NCBI GenBank assembly: GCA_900550195.1
Contig: URRB01000006.1
Location: 59,695 to 123,694 of the forward strand
Reading direction: 5' to 3'
From: an uncultured Collinsella sp.
Lineage (GTDB): Bacteria; Actinomycetota; Coriobacteriia; Coriobacteriales; Coriobacteriaceae
Length of the DNA: 64,000 bases
Shown here: piece after piece, positions 23,964 to 33,465 of the stretch
Numbering within the stretch: the stretch's first letter is position 1
Layout: each line of letters opens with the position of its first letter
The notes under the pieces: model-generated
What the model saw: the letters and a program-made list of their open reading frames with translations, nothing else
The model's database searches: none
Told to the model about the DNA's origin: nothing
Program-made: the position numbers and the translations under genes

Positions 23964-25742
23964 ATGCAGCCCAAGCATTCTGCGATTGTCGCGGGCCTGA
24001 CGCTGGCGCTTTCGTTTGGCGCCGTTTCCGCGCCGGCACCCGCCGCTGCCGAGGAGCCCACGCCGGGCTTTGCCTCGGATGCCACCGATATCGACAAAGG
24101 CCTCTACACCCAGCAGTCCTTCTCGGGCGTGCTGAGGTCGGTCCAGGGCGTTTCGTTTGTCAACGTGACTTCCGAGATGAAGTACTTTACGAAGTACGAG
24201 AGCCATGGCAACTACAACCAGGGCTTCTCGTATGGCGACGGTTATAACGCGCTGGGCTATTACCAGTTCGACCGGCGTTGGTCGCTCATCCCGTTTATGA
24301 AGCAGGCCTACAACTACAACCCCGAAAAATACAGCATGCTCAAGGATGCGATTGATCGTGGCAGCGAGATTTCCAACACGAGCAATGCCATGTACGAGAA
24401 CGGCCAGCTCACCGAGTTGGGCCATATCGCTCAGGATGCCTTCCAAGGTGCGTACAACACCGATCCTGCTGAGTTCTCAGCACTTCAAGATGCCTATGCG
24501 TACAACTCGTACTATGCGGTGACCGAGGCGTGGCTCAAGAGCGGCCTGGGTATTTATATTTCGGGCCGCGCCGATTGCGTCAAGGGCATGGTGTGGAGCA
24601 TCACCAACATGTGCGGCACCGGTGGCTGCAGGGACTTTTTCCGCTGGGCGAATCTTTCCAACGATATGTCCGACCGCGAGTTTGTGACGGCGCTCTCCAA
24701 TAGCGTGGTCAACAATGTCGCCACCAAGTTTTCAAGTCAGCCCCAGTATCATGAGGGCTGGAAGAACCGCTACCGCAACGAGCTAAAGGACTGCTTGGTT
24801 TATATCGCTGAGGACGAGGCAGCCGCTGCGACGCCCGTGCAGCCCGAGCCTACGCCGGCGCCCTCGCCGACACCTGATTCGAATGACGACTCGAGTGACG
24901 ATGCCAACGATGACAGGATGGATGCGCCCTCGACCGATGCTGGCGGTAATGGCTCTGCTGGTGGCACTACCAACGACGGCTCTACCTCGAACGGCTCCGA
25001 TTCGAACGGCTCTGCTGCGGGCGATTCGTCTTCAAGCTCTGCCGGCAATACGGACAGCGACGCTTCTGGTTCGACCGACGCTGGCACCTCTAACTCATCC
25101 ACCGGCTCGAGCGATTCGTCCGTTGACACCGGCTCTAACAACGGCTCCGGCTCTGACGCAACCCCTGATTCCGACGCTTCCAAGGACGACTCGAATAAGG
25201 CGCCGGACGCTCCCGTTGCTTCGCCGGACAAGAAGCCTTCTTTCTCCGTGCAGCTTGGTTCTACGCTGGGCTCTTCGCTGATGGCTGGCGTCAATAATGG
25301 CTCGACCCAGAACAAGGACAATTCTGATCAGGTTTCCACGGAAAAGACCGAGGCCGCAAAGGGCGACTCCAAGGACAAGGCTTCCGAGAAGACCGAATCT
25401 GATAAGGGTTCTAGCTCTGAGGAGAAGGACGACAAATCCGCTCAGAAGAAGGACGAGAGCAAGACCGAGGGCGAAAAGAAACAGCCCGAAGACGACGACA
25501 AGAGCGGTGCTGACAACCAGGTCCAAGAGCAAAATGACTCCAAGACGGTGACCACTACAACCACGACGACTACAACGACCAAGTCATCTGGCGGTAACAT
25601 GCCCAAGACGGGCGACCTTATCGTTATGGCGAGCCTTGCCAGTGCAAGCTTGGCCACACTGGGCGCTACGTCTATCGTAAGTGGTAAGCATAAGCTCGAT
25701 CAGCAGAAGAAAGCTTCTGGGGAGGACGGCTCGGAGGAGTAG
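23964..25742 (+). CDS. Sortase-anchored surface protein with lysozyme-like N-domain
   Basis: 592 residues. A signal peptide (cut near AAAEE, residue 29-30) leads a domain of ~240 residues. It contains KYESHGNYNQGF...GYNALGYYQFDRRW, which resembles the ESxGN...GxxQF core of transglycosylase/lysozyme folds, with E79 as the candidate catalytic acid; this is inference from motif shape. Residues ~280-540 are low-complexity Ser/Asp/Gly/Thr then Lys/Glu, with a poly-Thr stretch, a typical wall-spanning stalk. The C-terminus has a sorting signal: MPKTG (546-550), a hydrophobic segment and a basic tail. Good AGGGAGGA before ATG. It is monocistronic. Confidence 0.85.
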   Translation: MQPKHSAIVAGLTLALSFGAVSAPAPAAAEEPTPGFASDATDIDKGLYTQQSFSGVLRSVQGVSFVNVTSEMKYFTKYESHGNYNQGFSYGDGYNALGYYQFDRRWSLIPFMKQAYNYNPEKYSMLKDAIDRGSEISNTSNAMYENGQLTELGHIAQDAFQGAYNTDPAEFSALQDAYAYNSYYAVTEAWLKSGLGIYISGRADCVKGMVWSITNMCGTGGCRDFFRWANLSNDMSDREFVTALSNSVVNNVATKFSSQPQYHEGWKNRYRNELKDCLVYIAEDEAAAATPVQPEPTPAPSPTPDSNDDSSDDANDDRMDAPSTDAGGNGSAGGTTNDGSTSNGSDSNGSAAGDSSSSSAGNTDSDASGSTDAGTSNSSTGSSDSSVDTGSNNGSGSDATPDSDASKDDSNKAPDAPVASPDKKPSFSVQLGSTLGSSLMAGVNNGSTQNKDNSDQVSTEKTEAAKGDSKDKASEKTESDKGSSSEEKDDKSAQKKDESKTEGEKKQPEDDDKSGADNQVQEQNDSKTVTTTTTTTTTTKSSGGNMPKTGDLIVMASLASASLATLGATSIVSGKHKLDQQKKASGEDGSEE

Positions 25743-25774
25743 CCTCTTGGTTGCTAGATAACTAAAGAGTTGGG

Positions 25775-25809
25775 ACGGGGTCCGGTGCGAATGCGTCGGG
25801 CCCCGTTTT
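25775..25809 (+). terminator. Terminator of the surface protein gene
   Basis: Imperfect arms ACGGGGTCCGG and CGGGCCCCGT with a GC-rich loop, followed by TTTT, 33 bases after the stop. Confidence 0.8.
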
Positions 25810-25944
25810 GTTGTGCAACGATTAGTTGTGCCCCCTCACACCTCTTGTTGCTACCGTTGCCCGATATGTTTGCGCGGCGTCATCGGTACATGCGATGCGG
25901 TCATTACAATTGGCATCGTGCTGCGATTTAGGGGGAACGTTTTG

Positions 25945-27741
25945 GTGTCTGAACAGGCAAATGTTGATTGTGCTGCTGGCTTTGGCGTGCGCTTGATCGG
26001 CTGTGCCGACGATGCGGTTTTGCCCATTGGCATGCACGACTATGCGGAGGCCCTTGGTTGCTGCATGCTGGTTGACAAGACCATGTTTATTGCTGATGTG
26101 TTGGACTGCGACGCGTCCGTTGTGGTGTGCTGTCGACCCGAGGGTTTTGGCAAGAGCATGAACTTGTCGATGCTCAGGGCTTTTCTGGAGCGTCCGGCGG
26201 TCGGTCGCGCCGGTCGGATCTCGTTTGCCGATGCTCAGATTTGGGATGCGAACGGCGGGCGCTATCGGGATGAGTATGCTTGCTATCCGGTGATATCGCT
26301 GGACTTTTCTGGCGCTGCGAGGTGTGGCCCCGCTGTTGCCGGCGTCGTGCGCGATGCCCTTTCGGGCGAGTGCGCTCGCTTGTTGGCGCTCTTGGAGGCT
26401 CCGGATTTAGCTCGAGATAAGGTGCGTCACATCGAACGTGTCGCGCGTGGCGTGGCGAGCGCGGACGAGGTTGACTCGGTGCTCGGTGTGCTCATAGAGC
26501 TGCTGGAGATTGCCTGCGATGAGCAGGTTGTATTGCTCGTTGATGGGTACGATGCGGCGTGGTCTCGCCGTGCGAGCGCGAGGGACGCTTCCGACGCCGA
26601 TCCGGCAGAACTACTTGACCGTGTGTTGTTCGACGCCATTGCCACTGCGCGTGATTCGTTGCGGCTGACGTGTCTGATGGGGGAGCGTCCCAGTCCTGCC
26701 GAAGTGGCGCTTTCTTCGCGCGGCTGCTCGTATTGTCTGACGACGCCGCTGTCGGCGTGGTGTGACCGATGTTTCGGTTTTTCGGATGCCGAGGTCGAGG
26801 CTCTATTGAATCATGCTGGGCGCGAGGAATACCTGGATGATGCGCGTGAATGGCTCGAGGGGTATCGGTTTGGCAGGGCCTATTGCTCGAGTCCAGAGCG
26901 TGTGATCGGTTTTCTGGACCGAGGCTGCACGGCGCCTGTGCGCGCCGATCTGTATGGGTATGCGGATTGCCTGAGTAGGGTAGTTGCCGGGTGGAATCTC
27001 GACCGCCTTTCGGTCTTGTTTGATTTGCTCGAGGCCCATGGGTGCGCTGAGGTCCCGCTTTGTTTGGGCACTGCAGAGTCAGATGTCTCGCCTGACGATG
27101 GCATGTGGACAGCGCTGTATCTGTCCGGTTTTCTCACGACGGATATGACTGAGGAGCCAGAGCATGGCAATCGCCTCCGTGCTTTGCGATTGCCCAATAA
27201 CGAGCTTAGACAGGCCTTGCGTCTAGTGATTGTTGAGTGGTTTGAGTGCGCTGCCGAAGACATTCGAGACGTCGATGCGTTTCGCGACGGGCTGTGCCGT
27301 GGGAACGAGGATACCGTGAGGCGGGCGCTAAGCCGCATCCTGGGGGATGCGGGAATCGGTGAGACCGACCCAGATAAGCCGCTGCCATATCATCTGCTCT
27401 TGCAGGGGCTCTGCTTTGGCTTACCGGGCTATGCCAATCCTGCCTCGAGGCGAAAGTGTGGTGCGGGTCGCTGGGACATCCAGGTTTTCCCTACGGGTGC
27501 TGTGTTCGACGTAGCAGATACGATTGGCATGCTGGACGAGCGCCCGCTTATAACGATCAATATGATGTATGACCCCGATGTGGATGCGCTGGGGTTGGAA
27601 TTGCTGGCCGTGCAGTCGCTACTCGACATAGAGCGCGACGGCATCGACGATATCCGTGTGCCGCGCCCCGGCGTGGGTCGCATGCGCTGGGGGTTCGGTT
27701 TTGACGGGCGGCGCGTGACGGCGGTGTGCCAGCGGCTTTAA
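25945..27741 (+). CDS. AAA-ATPase-like protein (DUF1703-associated family), diverged
   Basis: 598 residues. The opening LPIGMHDYAEAL...MLVDKTMFIADVL...RPEGFGKSMNLSMLRAFLE matches the AAA-ATPase_like family, whose usual P-loop reads RPRRFGKS. Here RPEGFGKS (64-71) keeps Gly-Lys-Ser. Members often end in a PD-(D/E)xK nuclease (DUF1703). The C-terminal region here (YHLLLQGLCFGLPGYAN...GRWDIQVFP...ITINMMYD) sits where that domain should be but has lost most nuclease residues. The family is often multi-copy; its role is unknown. The start is uncertain: GTG 25945 follows AGGGGGAA. Confidence 0.7.
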   Translation: MSEQANVDCAAGFGVRLIGCADDAVLPIGMHDYAEALGCCMLVDKTMFIADVLDCDASVVVCCRPEGFGKSMNLSMLRAFLERPAVGRAGRISFADAQIWDANGGRYRDEYACYPVISLDFSGAARCGPAVAGVVRDALSGECARLLALLEAPDLARDKVRHIERVARGVASADEVDSVLGVLIELLEIACDEQVVLLVDGYDAAWSRRASARDASDADPAELLDRVLFDAIATARDSLRLTCLMGERPSPAEVALSSRGCSYCLTTPLSAWCDRCFGFSDAEVEALLNHAGREEYLDDAREWLEGYRFGRAYCSSPERVIGFLDRGCTAPVRADLYGYADCLSRVVAGWNLDRLSVLFDLLEAHGCAEVPLCLGTAESDVSPDDGMWTALYLSGFLTTDMTEEPEHGNRLRALRLPNNELRQALRLVIVEWFECAAEDIRDVDAFRDGLCRGNEDTVRRALSRILGDAGIGETDPDKPLPYHLLLQGLCFGLPGYANPASRRKCGAGRWDIQVFPTGAVFDVADTIGMLDERPLITINMMYDPDVDALGLELLAVQSLLDIERDGIDDIRVPRPGVGRMRWGFGFDGRRVTAVCQRL

Positions 27742-27765
27742 GCGCCGAGGTGTTTCCGGCTTCCG

Positions 27766-28785
27766 TTACTCGGTGTTCTTCATAGGCGGCATGGGCTTCC
27801 AGTTAGGATCCTTGACGATCTTGCGGGCGTCCTTCATGCCACGGCGCAGCGCCGGAATACCGGTCTTAAAGCACTTGTCAACGGCGGCCAGGCGAATGAA
27901 CTCCTTGCAGAAGGTCGCGGCATTGCCCAGGCGGAACAGCATGGGGTGGTAGTCACCGTAGATCTGCATATAGCGAGCGAGGAAGCCTCGGTTGCGCATG
28001 ATGTAGTAACGGTTGGTGTCGCTCGTGGAGTTGAGCTGGCGCTTGCCGGCGATATCCCAGTTGGAGACGGCGCGGGCGCGCTTGAGCACCACGTCGGCGA
28101 CCACGGCGGCGGGGAAGTGCTGGCTGGCTACGTAGCCGTAGCAGGCATCGTCGCCGTAGATAAAGAAGCGCGCGTCGGGCAGGCCAATCTTGTCGACCAC
28201 GCGGCGCGAGAACAAGCCGCCCTCAAAGCATAGCTGGTTCATGGCGCGGTAGCCCTCGGGTCCCAAGTCCCACTTGGCGACAGGGTTGGGAATGCCGAGC
28301 GAAAGGATGAGTTGGTACTGCCAAAAGAAGGCGCCGCCGTCAAAGTCCAAGCGCGAACCCTGGATAACATCGTAGCGGTCGGTCCATTTGGCCAAGCGCT
28401 CGATGCCTTCGGGGATGACGAGCACGTCGTCGTCCATCACCCAGAACCACTGGGCGCCCAGGTCGTAGGCGCATTTAGTGCCGGCGGAGAAGCCGCCTGC
28501 ACCGCCGCCGTTTTCGAGCTGCGGGGCGTAGATGACACGGTCGGTGCCGCCCTGCGCGTCGGGCTGCTCGGTGTCGATGCCCCACAGGTTGGCGAGGCGC
28601 TCGTTGAATGCGGTGCACATGGCCTCGGTCTCGCGCGAATTCTCGTTATCGACAATCACGATGCGCCAGGGCGTTGCCGTGAGCTCGGTCATGGAGTCGA
28701 ACAAGTTGGCCAGGAGTTCCTGGCGCTTGTACGTAACGACGACGATGGCGAGCTTATCGATGGGAGCGGGAAGGGTTGAAGGCAT
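27766..28785 (-). CDS. Family 2 glycosyltransferase (GlfT2/rhamnosyl-type)
   Basis: 339 residues. A GT-A fold with LAIVVVTYKRQELL at the start, NENSRET, a glycine-rich ENGGGAGGFSAG, and a DDD motif (118-120, VMDDDVLVIPEG) that binds metal and nucleotide sugar. The GGxGGF pattern before a triple Asp is typical of galactofuranosyl/rhamnosyl transferases. The acceptor is unknown. It is the only reverse-strand member of the glycosyltransferase run. ATG 28785 was chosen because an in-frame upstream reading has no ribosome site. Confidence 0.85.
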   Translation of the reverse strand: MPSTLPAPIDKLAIVVVTYKRQELLANLFDSMTELTATPWRIVIVDNENSRETEAMCTAFNERLANLWGIDTEQPDAQGGTDRVIYAPQLENGGGAGGFSAGTKCAYDLGAQWFWVMDDDVLVIPEGIERLAKWTDRYDVIQGSRLDFDGGAFFWQYQLILSLGIPNPVAKWDLGPEGYRAMNQLCFEGGLFSRRVVDKIGLPDARFFIYGDDACYGYVASQHFPAAVVADVVLKRARAVSNWDIAGKRQLNSTSDTNRYYIMRNRGFLARYMQIYGDYHPMLFRLGNAATFCKEFIRLAAVDKCFKTGIPALRRGMKDARKIVKDPNWKPMPPMKNTE

Positions 28786-29041
28786 GGGGCAATATATCCT
28801 TTCACGCGCGGCGGGCGAGTGCTGCGCGGAAGCTATCGAATACGTCCTTGGGACGGTCCTATTGTAAAGGCTCGGCGCACCTTGGCGGCAAGCTTTGAAT
28901 AAAACGCAGGAACCTGCCATGGGCCCGCCGCATGACGTGGGGCTGCTTTGCCCGCAAGAGGCTCCATAGATTATATAAACGCCCGCTGGCGCGCTGACCC
29001 TTTGATACCATGAAACGACAGGTATTTCCTAAGGAGCACAT

Positions 29042-30145
29042 TTGTCTACTAACGCCTCTGGCAGCCCTGTTCTGTCGCTGCTTATTCCCATTTACAATGT
29101 TCAGCGCTACCTGCGCGAGTGCCTCGATTCCGCCCTGGCGCAGACGCTCAAGGATATTGAGATTATCTGCATTAACGACGGGTCGACCGACAACTCGCCG
29201 GCGATTATCCGCGAGTATATGGAGCGCGATGGGCGCGTCAAGATGATCGACAAGGCCAACAGCGGTTACGGCGACTCGATGAACCACGGTCTGGAGATGG
29301 CGCGTGGCAAGTACGTGGGCATCTTGGAGTCCGATGACTTTATGGCGTCCGACGCACTCGAAAAGCTTGTCTCGGCCGCCGATAGCAATAATGCCGACTT
29401 CGCGAAGGCGAACTTTGATTTCTACTGGTCTAAGCCCGAGGAGCGCCGCTCGCTGCACGAGATGTTTAGACCTCAGGATTGCGGCAAGCCGGTGCACCCG
29501 AGCGATACGACGCAGTTCTTTAAGCAAAAGCCGTCGATTTGGTCGGCCGTGTACCGTCGCGATTTTCTTGAGCGCAACGGCATTAAGTTCCTGCCGACTC
29601 CGGGGGCATCCTTTCAGGACACGTCATTCGCCTTTAAGGTGATCGCGTGCGCCGATAAGGCTGTTTACCTGCATGATGCCGTGTTGTCGTATCGCCAGGA
29701 CAACGAGAATTCCTCGGTCAATTCTTCGGCTAAGGTCTTTTGCGTCAATACCGAGTATGCCGAGATTGAGCGTTGGATTCGAGAGGATTATGCCCGCGAC
29801 CACGCAAGTGATGACGTCGCGCGCATGCTCAAGTTCAATCAGCTCATTAAGTACGATTCGTACATGTGGAACTACGTGCGCCTGGCGCCTAAGTTCTATA
29901 AGGAGTTCCTGGTGCAGATGGCCAAGGAGTTCCAAGCGGCCTTGGACGCGGGGGAGTTTTCGCTTGACGACCTCAAGCCGTGGAAGCGCGCGAATCTCGC
30001 TGCCATCCTCAAAGATCCTGAGGGCTGGGTTGACGAGCATCCGAGTTTTGCGACGGATGGTGCCTTGGGGCGTGCTAAGTATTACGCCTCGGTTGGAGGC
30101 CCAGGCGTAGTCGCCGCTTTCCTCATCGAATCGCTGAGGGGGTAG
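29042..30145 (+). CDS. Family 2 glycosyltransferase, paralogue A
   Basis: 367 residues. The GT2 core is at residues ~8-220: LSLLIPIYNVQRYLRECLDS, IICINDGSTDNS, NSGYGDSMNHGLEMARGKYVGILESDDF (the SDD being the metal-binding acidic motif). The start is TTG at 29042 after AAGGAGCA. It is followed by a second GT2 gene after 6 bases. Residues 16-110 are nearly identical to those of the gene at 31267, so the two arose by duplication. The enzyme probably adds a sugar to a surface polysaccharide precursor on the cytoplasmic side. Confidence 0.88.
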   Translation: MSTNASGSPVLSLLIPIYNVQRYLRECLDSALAQTLKDIEIICINDGSTDNSPAIIREYMERDGRVKMIDKANSGYGDSMNHGLEMARGKYVGILESDDFMASDALEKLVSAADSNNADFAKANFDFYWSKPEERRSLHEMFRPQDCGKPVHPSDTTQFFKQKPSIWSAVYRRDFLERNGIKFLPTPGASFQDTSFAFKVIACADKAVYLHDAVLSYRQDNENSSVNSSAKVFCVNTEYAEIERWIREDYARDHASDDVARMLKFNQLIKYDSYMWNYVRLAPKFYKEFLVQMAKEFQAALDAGEFSLDDLKPWKRANLAAILKDPEGWVDEHPSFATDGALGRAKYYASVGGPGVVAAFLIESLRG

Positions 30146-30151
30146 GTCGAC

Positions 30152-31192
30152 ATGGGAGAGGCCTCGTGTCCTAAAGCTACCATTGTCGTCCCCGTTTACA
30201 ACTCTGCGCGCTCCATTCAGCGATGCCTCGATTCGCTGCTGGCCCAGTCCGAGCGCTCGATTCAGGTTGTCTGCGTCAACGACGGTTCGACTGATGATTC
30301 GTTGAACGCGTTGCGCCAGATCGCGCAGGCCGACAATCGCGTACTGGTGATTGACCAGGAAAATGCGGGTGTCTCGTGTGCTCGAAATGCCGGTATCGAT
30401 GTCGCCGAGGGCGAGACCGTCTTTTTTGTGGACGCTGACGATTACATCGATGCCCGGACGGTTGAGCACGTGCTGCATTCCATGGAGTCTGCAGATGCCG
30501 AGGCCGCCGTTTTTGGCGGCGTCTGTGAACCTGCCGATGCTGCCCCCAAACGCGTCCAGCAACTCATGAGCCCCAAAGCCGGTACCTTCGGCGCCCGTGA
30601 TCCCCAACTGCTGTTCCATTCGAATGCGCAGCCCTATGCCTGCCGTGCGGCTTTTTCGCGCGAGCTGCTCAATCGCGAAGGCATTCGCTTCGCCCCCGGT
30701 TTGGCTTTGGGCGAGGACGTCGTCTTCCAATTTGCGGCTTATGCGCTTGCCCGCAAGACCGTCGTCATGCCGGACAAGTTCTACCACTACGTGATGGAGA
30801 GTGAATCGGCGACGCACGAGTTCAACAGTGCCGATGCTCGCGCCAAAAAGCTTGACGCCCACATGAGGATGCTCGAGGAGGTCTTGGAGGACTGGGCGGC
30901 CTACGGTCTTTTGGACCTGTGCCCCGGCGAGCTGATAACTTGGTTTTTAGACCTAATTGTGTTCGACCTGGCGCGCTTGGATGCCGATGGTTTCCATCGC
31001 GTGGCGGCTCGCGTCAACATGGATCTCACGACGTTTTTGGGAACGGCGTGGGCGGATATGCCTGCTAAGGGCGCCGTTCGGCGTGTTGCCCACAAGCTCG
31101 TTGCGGCGACCTCGGGCGTTTCGATGGCAGACGCCACGCTGTTCTATCTTTCGACTCGCGGTCTCAAAGCCTGTCTGGAGCGCTTTATCTAA
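30152..31192 (+). CDS. Family 2 glycosyltransferase
   Basis: 346 residues. The GT2 domain: ATIVVPVYNSARSIQRCLDSLLAQ, VVCVNDGSTDDSL, NAGVSCARNAGIDVAEGETVFFVDADDYI with the DAD/DD acidic motif near residue 95. The C-terminal ~120 residues are family-variable. It begins 6 bases after the preceding GT2 gene with GAGGGGGTAGG ahead of the ATG, so it is cotranscribed. Donor and acceptor unknown. Confidence 0.87.
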   Translation: MGEASCPKATIVVPVYNSARSIQRCLDSLLAQSERSIQVVCVNDGSTDDSLNALRQIAQADNRVLVIDQENAGVSCARNAGIDVAEGETVFFVDADDYIDARTVEHVLHSMESADAEAAVFGGVCEPADAAPKRVQQLMSPKAGTFGARDPQLLFHSNAQPYACRAAFSRELLNREGIRFAPGLALGEDVVFQFAAYALARKTVVMPDKFYHYVMESESATHEFNSADARAKKLDAHMRMLEEVLEDWAAYGLLDLCPGELITWFLDLIVFDLARLDADGFHRVAARVNMDLTTFLGTAWADMPAKGAVRRVAHKLVAATSGVSMADATLFYLSTRGLKACLERFI

Positions 31193-31266
31193 TTCCAAGC
31201 GCTGCCGCCCGCCGCAACCCGGCTGCTAAAATAACCCTGTTACACGCTATTCAACAGGAGGTTCTC

Positions 31267-32385
31267 TTGCAGAACTCTGATACCCCTAAAGTTTCGCTGC
31301 TTGTCCCCATTTGCAATGTCGAGCGCTATCTGCGCGAGTGCCTCGATTCCGCCGTGGCGCAGACGCTCAAGGACATCGAGATCATCTGTATCAATGACGG
31401 TTCCACCGATAGCTCGCCGGATATCATCCGCGAGTACATGGAGCGCGACCCCCGTGTAAAGATGATCGACAAAGCCAACAGCGGCTACGGCGACTCGATG
31501 AACCGCGGTCTGGAGATGGCGCGCGGTGAGTACGTGGGCATTCTTGAGTCAGACGACTTTATGTTTGAGGATTCGCTCCAAAAGCTGGTCGCCAAGGCCG
31601 ATGCTGAGCATGCCGATGTGGTAAAGGGCGACTTTTATCTGTATTGGTCCACGCCCAGCGAGCGCCGTGAGCTGTTTGGGATCATCGGCGAGTATATGAC
31701 GGGCGCCGCGTATCGCCCCGTCGATCGCCCGGGCATCTTCTACCGCAAACCTTCCATTTGGTCGGCCATCTATCGGCGCGAGTTCCTCAACGACAATCAG
31801 ATTCGGTTCCTTCCCACGCCGGGCGCCTCGTATCAGGACGCAGGCTTTAACTTTAAGGTTTGGGCATGCGCCGAGCGTGCAGCGTTTATCGCGGACCCCA
31901 TTTTGTGCTATCGCCAAGACAACGAGAAGAGCTCAGTTAATTCGCCCAACAAGGTATTTTGCGTGTGCGACGAATACGCCGAGATGCAGCGCTTTTTGGA
32001 TGAACGTCCCGAGCTCAAGGTTCAGCTCCAGGGCATTTTAATGCGCATGAAGGTCGATACGTATCGCTGGAATGACGAGCGTCTGGTCGATGAGCTGCGC
32101 GAGCAGTTTTGGGAGAAGGCTTCGCCCGAGCTCAAGGCCGATTGGGATGCCGGTCGCTTTGATCTGTCGCTGTTCGATCCGCGCGGCGAGACCGACTTGC
32201 GCCTGATGGTCAAGTCGCCCCGTGCTTATATCGATTCGCGCTTTGACTTTAAGAAGCCCGGCAAGCTCAATACGTTTAAGCACTACTTTAAGATTGGCGG
32301 CCTGTCGCTGGTCTGGCGCGTGCTGACGTATCAGCGCACCTACGGCGACAACCCGCACCCCGATGACGTTCCGGCCGCACAGTAG
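31267..32385 (+). CDS. Family 2 glycosyltransferase, paralogue B
   Basis: 372 residues. A close paralogue of 29042-30145: same order of motifs (LLVPICNVERYLRECLDS, INDGSTDSSPDIIREYMERD, NSGYGDSMNRGLEMARGEYVGILESDDF), and even downstream landmarks (KPSIWSAIYRREFL, LPTPGASYQDAGF, CYRQDNEKSSVNS). The divergence between the two is concentrated in the C-terminal third, which suggests different acceptors. The start is TTG at 31267 with AGGAGG at the right spacing. Confidence 0.88.
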   Translation: MQNSDTPKVSLLVPICNVERYLRECLDSAVAQTLKDIEIICINDGSTDSSPDIIREYMERDPRVKMIDKANSGYGDSMNRGLEMARGEYVGILESDDFMFEDSLQKLVAKADAEHADVVKGDFYLYWSTPSERRELFGIIGEYMTGAAYRPVDRPGIFYRKPSIWSAIYRREFLNDNQIRFLPTPGASYQDAGFNFKVWACAERAAFIADPILCYRQDNEKSSVNSPNKVFCVCDEYAEMQRFLDERPELKVQLQGILMRMKVDTYRWNDERLVDELREQFWEKASPELKADWDAGRFDLSLFDPRGETDLRLMVKSPRAYIDSRFDFKKPGKLNTFKHYFKIGGLSLVWRVLTYQRTYGDNPHPDDVPAAQ

Positions 32386-32397
32386 GAGCGAGTGACT

Positions 32398-33465
32398 ATG
32401 GCTAACCCCAAGATTTCCGTTGTCGTTCCCATCTATAAAGTGGAGGAGTGCCTGGCCTGGTGCCTGGACTCCCTGCTTGCGCAGGACATGCCCGATTGGG
32501 AGGGCGTGCTGGTCAACGATGGCTCGCCGGATGGCTCGCGCGATATTGCGGCCGCCTATTGCGAAAAAGACGCGCGCTTCACGCTGGTCGATAAGCCCAA
32601 TGGCGGCCTGTCGAGTGCGCGTAATGCAGGCATCGCTGCGTCCACGGCGTCTATCGTCGCGTTTTTGGATTCCGACGACCGCTTTACGCCCGATGCATGC
32701 CGCGTGATCGTCGATACCTTTGAGCGCGAGCGCTGTGATGTTTTGACCTTTGGCGCGAACCCGTATCCGCTGGAGGCGGGGTATCCGTGGCTTAACTATG
32801 TGCTGAGCCCGCGCGATGTGTCGTTTGAAGGCTATAGCTCCGACCTACTGTTTAAGGAAGCATCTCGCCCCTTTGCATGGCGCACCGCCTGCAAGCGTGA
32901 GTTTTTGCTGGGTAACGGGATCGTGTTCGACGAAACCGTTAAGTATGGCGAGGACCAGGTCTTCGATTTTGCCGTGTACGGTCGCTCGCGCAAGACCGCG
33001 CTTATTTCGAACAAGCTGTATGACTACCGCGTGGCGCGCAAGGGTTCGCTCATGGACACCATGCGCTACGACGACGAGACGCGCCTGCTGGAGCACGTGA
33101 AGATTTACTCCGCGGTGCTGGCTGACTGGCAGCGCGACGGTCTCGATGTCCAGCATGCCGAGGACCTGGCGTACTTCCTATGCGATCTGGTGCTGTACGA
33201 TGCGCTCAGGTTGCTGGGTTCGGACTGCGGCAAGGTGTTTGCTGCCGTTGCCACAGCGCTTGCCGGTTCTGCTGTGGGTAGCGATGCTGCGCTTGCACAA
33301 TGTGCCCCGTCTGTTGCCGCTATGGTGCGCGCGGCGCTTACCAGTAAGGCCCCCAATGCCCGTGCGTGCAAAAGGCTCATGTTCGATTACGACGTCTTGA
33401 GGTTTGGGCGTCTGGGTGCCTGCAAGCGCATGGCGGCGAACGCCCTGGGAAAGCGAGAAGTGTAG
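32398..33465 (+). CDS. Family 2 glycosyltransferase
   Basis: 355 residues. GT2 core: KISVVVPIYKVEECLAWCLDSLLAQ, VLVNDGSPDGSRDIAA, NGGLSSARNAGIAASTASIVAFLDSDDRF. It ends in a basic, probably helical tail (RLGACKRMAANALGKREV). ATG 32398 was preferred to GTG two codons earlier because of its spacing from AGGAG. It abuts the next gene, whose ATG directly follows its stop region, so translation is likely coupled. Confidence 0.87.
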   Translation: MANPKISVVVPIYKVEECLAWCLDSLLAQDMPDWEGVLVNDGSPDGSRDIAAAYCEKDARFTLVDKPNGGLSSARNAGIAASTASIVAFLDSDDRFTPDACRVIVDTFERERCDVLTFGANPYPLEAGYPWLNYVLSPRDVSFEGYSSDLLFKEASRPFAWRTACKREFLLGNGIVFDETVKYGEDQVFDFAVYGRSRKTALISNKLYDYRVARKGSLMDTMRYDDETRLLEHVKIYSAVLADWQRDGLDVQHAEDLAYFLCDLVLYDALRLLGSDCGKVFAAVATALAGSAVGSDAALAQCAPSVAAMVRAALTSKAPNARACKRLMFDYDVLRFGRLGACKRMAANALGKREV

